DNA from: Circinella minor | Taxonomy: Eukaryota; Mucoromycota; Mucoromycetes; Mucorales; Lichtheimiaceae | Assembly: GCA_016758965.1 (NCBI GenBank) | Contig: JAEPRB010000059.1 | Location: forward strand, 124,001 to 188,000 | Length of the DNA: 64,000 nucleotides | Direction of reading: 5' to 3' | Shown here: positions 58,502 to 64,000 of the stretch, in pieces | Numbering within the stretch: the stretch's first letter is position 1 | Layout: each line of letters begins with the position of its first letter | The notes under the pieces: model-generated | Told to the model about the DNA's origin: nothing | Database searches by the model: none | The model's input: the letters and a program-made list of their open reading frames with translations, nothing else | Translations under genes and position numbers: made by a program

Positions 58502-59394
58502 TTATTGATGTTGACGAATCACTTTATCTTGTTCAGCAGGTAATTCTAATACAGCACGAAGTTGTGCATCAGGTGCATCTTTATAAGTCTTTTTATCATC
58601 TCCCATATAAATTGATAAACCTGCAGATGCCATCAATACTGCTAAAGTGACTGCTTGTGCATACATACGAGCTTGAACTACTTTTTGTTGTGTTGTTAAA
58701 AATCGATTAGAAAAACTATATCCAAAAGCACCTGCCATTGATGCAGCCCATGAAAGACCTATATTTTATTATTTATTATTAGTATGATTATTTTACCTCC
58801 TTGTTTTACACATGGTTAATAGACTCAATCTCCTCTTCCTCCTCCTCCCGCCCCCACTCTAAATTTTAAATATTACTTACCAATAACAGACCATCGGTTA
58901 TCATTTAAATAATGTAAAGCTTTTTCAGAAGTAGTCTTTTTTTCTCCTGTTGGTTCACTACGTCGTAATTCAAGAAACATTTGTTCATCCATATATCCAA
59001 GTGTTTCATTTTCATATCGAGTTGCTGCACGTTCTGAACCAAATAAATAACCAGCCAAAATAGCTAAAATATATTTATATATATATAAATAAGAGTTTTA
59101 GTATCATATATATATATATATTTACTTCTAACCCCCCACTCCTCCCTTTTGTTTTCTCTATTACTCTTCTTTTTCAATTATAAATAATTATTATTATTTT
59201 ATTTTTTTACCTGAAGTAGGAAGAATAGCTTGCATGGGTCGACTTAATAATCTAAAGTCAGGGGATCGTCGAAAAGTAACAATAGTAGCAGCAACACCAA
59301 GACCTAAACCAATAGCAGCACCTTGAATACCTGAAGCGAAACTAATTTCGTCTCTTTTATCTTGTTGAGCATCAGTCAATTGTACTTTTCCCAT
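58502..59394 (-). CDS. RCF2: Respiratory supercomplex factor 2-like HIG1-domain protein
   Basis: Three exons (minus order): 59394-59211, 59063-58881, 58758-58502. Total 624 nt, 207 aa, in phase. Rcf2 is a mitochondrial inner-membrane protein that associates with cytochrome bc1-oxidase supercomplexes and tunes oxidase activity. An N-terminal membrane region has two hydrophobic stretches (about 22-42 and 58-72). The HIG1 signature lies at about 118-165, with RWSVIGLSWAASMAGAFGYSF and the QKVVQARMYAQAVT block, followed by a last hydrophobic helix. The C-terminus is short and charged. N-terminal unpaired region plus C-terminal HIG1 domain matches Rcf2 rather than Rcf1. It is divergent from NMT. 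Confidence 0.9.
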
Positions 59395-60422
59395 TGTTTT
59401 TATTTGTGATTTGTTTTAATGTAAAGAAGAAGAAAAATGGTTGTTATTATTTTTAGTTTTCCCCCAGCTCGAAGAAATTAAAAAAAAAAATATTATTGCG
59501 TGATTTTTTTGGTATGTCTTCAAAAAAAAAAAAAAAAAGAAAATTCAGGTTCCCCTTGTCTGTTTATATATATGTATATAAAATTATATATAACACAACT
59601 CGGAACACATCGGACACGGACTCTTGTTAAAATATGGAATTTTATTTTTCTTTATGCGTCATTTTTTTTTGTTTGTTAAAAAATAACCGTTCCAACGGAA
59701 TAAGTATTATGCACTTTATTGTTTCATTGTTGCTTAGTTTTTTGTGGTGTCATATTATTTTTAGTGTTAGATTCGTCATGGTTACGAATAAATGAATTCC
59801 ATAATTTTGGCCACCCCACTTTTATTTTTATTTTTATTATTATTATTATACTTTAAAGAAGAATGTATTCTGAGTCTTTGGAGAGAGAAAAAGAAGATAT
59901 ATATTTTTTTTGATCCCTTTTTAAATCAATCAACTTTCAACAAAAAAAAAAAGGTACCGCAAAAATAAATAAATAAACTTCGGTAAAATAATCTCCCATT
60001 ATTTTAATTTTTATTACTACCGAATCCAAATCGAAACTTTTTTTCAATGGTGTAAAGAAAAAAAAAAAAGTCTCATAATTTTTTTTTGTTTAAAAAAGAT
60101 TTCATAACAATAAACTTTTCATTGAATTACTTTTATCCAAACTTTATTTTTTTGTTTTGATTGGTTTTGTATTGGAATCCTAAAAAGAAAAAGTAGTTAT
60201 TTCGATTTGGGATTAACTGAGGGTGAAGAGATGACAAATTTTCAATTCAGCCGATCAGCCGAACCAAAGCCGGACTTTTTTTTGACCTGCATACACACAC
60301 ACACACACACACACACAAAAGAAAGAAACTTGCGTGGAGAAAAAAAAAAAAATAGTACACACGAAAAAAAGTTTTGTTTATTTTACATTTACATTTATTA
60401 TTTTTCTTATATATAATTCATA
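59395..60422. other. Divergent intergenic region Rcf2 / NMT
   Basis: AT-rich shared upstream region with many A/T homopolymers and a CA microsatellite at 60293-60317. A frame at 60207-60416 runs in from the NMT leader and is not coding by any family evidence. No RNA gene seen. Confidence 0.5.
60293..60317. repeat. (AC)n microsatellite upstream of NMT
   Basis: Uninterrupted AC dinucleotides, about 12 units, roughly 100 bp before the NMT ATG, probably within its 5' leader or promoter. Confidence 0.7.
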
Positions 60423-62421
60423 ATGTCAAAAGATAATAACGAAAATAATAAAGAGGAATTAAATAAATTGGCTGCCAAGATGGAAAAGGTAGTGAATAAA
60501 GCACAAAAAAAACAAGTTCAAGATCAATTAAGTGGAAAACAATCATCCAACGCGTCTACTTCTTCTTCTGATGGACAAAAACAAGCAGAACTTCGTCAAC
60601 AATTACAAAATATGATGAAAAATCTCGCTTTAATGGAACAATCAAGTTCTAGTGTTGCTAAAACAATGGGTGATCATCGATTTTGGAATACTCAACCTGT
60701 TCCTCAATATGGTAATTAATTAAAAATGATGGAGGAGAGTTCATGTGTATGGTTATGACATTTTGTTTAGAATATAAATTTTTTGGAAACTAAAAAAAGA
60801 AAGGATGTTTTTTTCTAAAAAAAAAAAAATAATAATAAAAATAAATTATAGATGAACAAGTGAATGAAGTAGGTCCTATTGAACCTTCTGTACCTGTAGA
60901 ACAAGTTAGTAAAGATCCTCCTCCATTACCTAAAGAATTTGAATGGTGTGAAGTGGATATGACAGATGAAGCTCAAGTAAAAGAATTGTATCAATTGTTG
61001 ACTTTTAATTATGTTGAAGATGATGATGCTCAATTCCGTTTTGATTATTCGGCTGCTTTTTTAAAATGGTAAAGAAAAAAAGGAGGGGAAAAGTGAAAAA
61101 AAAAGGTTTATAATTTTAACCTTATTATATATTTTATATATATTATGATATTAGGGCCTTACAACCACCTAAATGGAGAAAATCATGGCATGTGGGTGTT
61201 CGTGTTGCATCAAATAAGAAATTAGTTGCTTTTATTAGTGGTATTCCTGCTGATATGCGTACATATAATGTGTAAGTAACTTTTTTTTTTTTTTTTTTAA
61301 AAAAAAGTATTATGAATATTGATAGAGAAAAAAATATTCTGTTTCTTTTTTTAGGACTCAACCTTTGACAGAAATTAACTTTTTATGTGTTCATAAAAAA
61401 TTACGTTCAAAACGATTAGCACCTGTACTTATTCGTGAGATTACACGTCGTACTCATTTAGAAGGTCTTTTTCAAGCTGTTTATACTTCTGGTTCAGTTT
61501 TACCTAAACCTGTTGCAACTTGCAGGTAAATAAATATATAAATTGACACTATATATATTTAATACTAATATAAATGGAATAATAATTAGATATTATCATC
61601 GATCATTAAATCCAAAGAAACTTGTTGAATGTAACTTTTCAAGAATTCCTCAAAAATGGACATTAGCTCGTATGATTAAACATTATAAAGTACCTGATCA
61701 AACAACAGTTCTTGGTTTACGTGAAATGGAAGAAAAAGATGTTCCTCAAGTTCGTGAACTTTTGAATACTTATTTGAGTCGATTTGATATGGCACCTGTA
61801 TTTGAAACAGATGATGATGTTAAACATTGGATATTACCACATCAAGATGTTGTATGGAGTTATGTTGTAGAAGTAAGTTTTTAATATCATTATGTTTCAA
61901 AGGGGGAGGGGGGGGAAGAAAGAGGAAAGGAATTTTTTCCATTAAACTATTATTATTATTATTATTATTATTATTTAGAATCCTGAAACGAAAAAGATTA
62001 CAGATATGTTTTCATTTTATTCATTACCAAGTTCAGTTATTGGTAACCCTAAACATTCTACATTGAATGCTGCTTATTTGTTTTATTATGCTGTTCAAGT
62101 ACCTTCAGAATTGAAAGAAAAACAAGGAGAAGAAGCCAAATTTTTGAAAAAGAGATTGAGTGAACTTTTTAAAGATGCATTAGTTATGGCAAAGAAGGTA
62201 AATAATTAAATAATAATAATAAATAGAAATGACTTATTAATTGTTATATTTTATTTTAATAGGAGGGTTTTGATGTAGTCAATGCATTGGATTTAATGGA
62301 TAATGCATTAGTTGTAGATGAACTCAAGTTTGGACCTGGTGATGGTTATCTTAATTATTATCTTTATAATTGGAAATGTCCTGAAGTTGTTAGAAACAAA
62401 GTGGGTTTAGTTATGTTGTAA
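60423..62421 (+). CDS. NMT1: Glycylpeptide N-myristoyltransferase
   Basis: Seven exons: 60423-60711, 60852-61068, 61155-61271, 61355-61525, 61590-61872, 61979-62197, 62263-62421. Total 1455 nt, 484 aa, all in phase. NMT transfers myristate from myristoyl-CoA to N-terminal glycines of Arf, Gpa and other proteins. A charged Lys/Gln-rich N-terminus (about 1-75, ribosome-targeting in relatives) precedes the two GNAT-like halves. Signatures are [42 protein letters not shown], the CoA-binding block [20 protein letters not shown], and the C-terminal [17 protein letters not shown]. The protein ends VML; in this family the C-terminal carboxylate is the catalytic base, and the short Leu ending is conserved. 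Every intron is short and AT-rich. Confidence 0.97.
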
Positions 62422-62752
62422 TAAATATAAGATTTATTATACTTGTTTTTTTTTTTACTTTAAAAAATGAAGATATATTTCTTCTATTTCATTTAATGAA
62501 AATAATAATTGGAGAGGGTTTGTACTTTTTAATTTGAAAGTTATCATTTCATAAAGAATAAGAACTTCTTTTTCATTCCCTTGACATAGATCAAATGAAA
62601 AAAAAACGCGTAATGCCCTTTTCATGCGCGCGAATTTTATTGGCTGAGTTTTTCCATTTACCCCAAATTCACGGTTTTATATATATTGCGTGTATCATTC
62701 TTCTCTTCTTTCTTTCTTTTTTTTTTTATATAACTATATTAGCCAATAAAAT
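62422..62752. other. Intergenic region NMT / Shp1
   Basis: 331 bp between tandem genes. Holds the NMT 3' flank and the Shp1 promoter; TTATATATATT at about 62678-62688 may serve as TATA. Nothing else seen. Confidence 0.5.
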
Positions 62753-64000
62753 ATGTCTAGTCGAGACGAATCAATTCAAGAATTTGTTAGTACCACTGGT
62801 TCTTCAACTGAGCAAGCTCAATTCTTTTTAGAAATGGCTGGTTGGGACCTCAAGGTAAAGGAAAAAAAAAGTCAAGAAAGGAAAGAAGAAAATAATAATA
62901 ATCATTCTTTTGTATATATAGGTTGCTATTAGTCAATTTTATGAATTTGGTGAAGGTATTGGTGCTGGTGCTGGTACTAGTACTGGTGGTGATAATAATA
63001 CGGGTGAACAAACATTAGGTGGTAATCCAATTCCAGTAACAGCAGCACCTTCTGCTGATATTAATAGTTCATCGTCCTCAAAAGCTAAATCTTCAGTTAA
63101 AAAGAGCAGGTAAAAAAAAAAAGCTAAATAAAAGGATTCGAAAAAAGGTTCATTGGAACCATTTTTTGAAAAAAAACAGTATGTATTTAAAGAACCAAAA
63201 AATAATATATATATATAGCTCCAAAGTACGTACATTGAGCGATCTAGGAGGTGGTAATAACGATGACGAATCGGACGATGATCAACATCAAAACTTTTTT
63301 GCCGGTGGTGAAAAATCGTGCGTTTTTTTTTTTTTATTATTGTTGAAAAAGAAAAGTTTGATTTATTAATAAAATATAACCCATTTTATAGGGGTATGGT
63401 TGTTAAAGGACCTAATAAGCATAATGATCTTGTTAATCAAATTCTTAAAAAGGCTGCAGAGTAAGTATATAAATTGAATGAATAAGTGAATAGTGAACTA
63501 ATAAATTGATGATTATTATTAGAGGTGGACCTGCACCTGAAGAAGAAGCTGGTAGTAGTGATGCACCTAAACCTACATACTTTAAAGGATCCGGTTATAA
63601 ACTTGGAAGTGAAGAAGAACCATCTTCAGTTGTAAATCCAACCTTATCTACTGGTGAAGAAGAAGATGATTCACTTGAACCAGTAAGTAAGATTTATTTG
63701 AAGGAAGCAAAAAAAAAAAACAAAGTGAATATACTAAAATATATTATTTATCTTTTGAAAGGTGACTCGATATTTAACATTTTGGCGTGATGGATTCAGT
63801 GTGGATGATGGACAATTATATCGTTATGATGATCCAGCTAATCAAACAATGCTTACAGCTATTAACAGTGGGTAAGATATGGATAAATAATAATGAAATT
63901 CAATATATGTTTTTTCCATCTTTTATTAACATATTTATTACTATAGTCGTGCACCTCTTTCTTTATTGAATGTTCGTCATGGTCAACCCGTGGATGTTCG
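62753..64000 (+). CDS. SHP1: Shp1/p47 family Cdc48 cofactor (UBA-SEP-UBX), 5' part, cut by window end
   Basis: Seven exons within the window: 62753-62854, 62922-63109, 63219-63317, 63392-63460, 63523-63682, 63762-63871, 63947-64000 (continues beyond). Phases agree at each junction. The family recruits Cdc48/p97 to ubiquitinated substrates, phosphatase Glc7 regulation and membrane fusion. Visible parts: UBA-like domain at about 1-45 ([33 protein letters not shown]); a low-complexity Gly/Ser/Asp linker; [41 protein letters not shown]; then the start of the SEP domain ([20 protein letters not shown]). The UBX domain expected at the C-terminus lies outside the window. Confidence 0.93.

Noticed and set aside
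1..64000. tRNA, rRNA and snRNA genes
   Set aside because: I looked for GGTTCGA-type B boxes and 5S/U6-like blocks on both strands; the few TTCGA strings found are inside coding or decayed regions and lack partner arms.
1..64000. CRISPR arrays or bacterial-type operons
   Set aside because: Repeats are trinucleotide or dinucleotide runs or the contiguous 22-bp minisatellite without spacers; genes are intron-rich eukaryotic ones.

Overview
The window is nuclear DNA from a filamentous fungus, most likely an early-diverging Mucoromycota (Mucorales-like) species. Support: the genes are broken by many short AT-rich introns with GTAAGT/TTTAG-type ends; the sequence is AT-rich with long A/T homopolymers; coding regions carry CAA/AAC/CAT-run tracts (poly-Q/N/H); and the set of families (TBP, septin, VAP, NMT, Ste12 with C2H2 fingers, Jsn1/Puf1-type PUF protein, HEN1, a KDZ transposase relic) fits such a genome. 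The species cannot be named from sequence alone. Gene models were assembled by hand from splice signals, reading phase and protein-family similarity. Nearly all multi-exon models close in frame, which is an internal check.

Layout. 0-13 kb: an OTU-like cysteine protease gene (-), D-2-hydroxyglutarate dehydrogenase (-, 10 exons), TATA-binding protein (+, 4 exons), an unknown acidic protein (+), and an RNF216-like RBR ubiquitin ligase (+, 8 exons) with two hydrophobic segments inside its IBR. 13-21 kb: a gene-poor stretch with a 530-bp TA-flanked MITE, a 22-bp tandem repeat, a small secreted six-cysteine peptide (-), a stem-loop and one orphan exon-like fragment. 21-33 kb: a bZIP factor (+), convergent with a 1271-aa RRM-RRM-PUF protein (-, 8 exons), a Yippee/Moh1 protein (+) and a septin (-). 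33-41 kb: VAP/Scs2 (+) between long gene-poor stretches that hold orphan exons and a possible transposase zinc-ribbon relic. 41-45 kb: a Gpt2/Sct1-type acyltransferase (+), with one intron best read as GC-AG, convergent with HEN1 (-). 45-51 kb: another gene-poor stretch around a decayed KDZ transposase. 51-64 kb: ankyrin-repeat protein (+), fasciclin-domain protein (-), Ste12 factor (+), Rcf2/HIG1 protein (-), N-myristoyltransferase (+), and the 5' part of Shp1/p47 (+), cut by the window end.

How the parts relate: there are no operons. Neighbours are mostly unrelated housekeeping and regulatory genes separated by AT-rich intergenic DNA. Several pairs are convergent (bZIP/PUF, acyltransferase/HEN1, ankyrin/fasciclin, Ste12/Rcf2) and others are divergent (fasciclin/Ste12, Rcf2/NMT). 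Conserved genes lie in islands; the gene-poor stretches between them carry transposon debris. HEN1 implies 2'-O-methylation of small RNAs, and so an RNA-silencing branch in this organism. I found no convincing undescribed multi-gene system. The best leads are the RBR ligase with membrane segments inside its IBR, the secreted cysteine-rich peptide with a Kex2 site, the pogo-like MITE, the GC-AG intron and the orphan exon near 33.9 kb.
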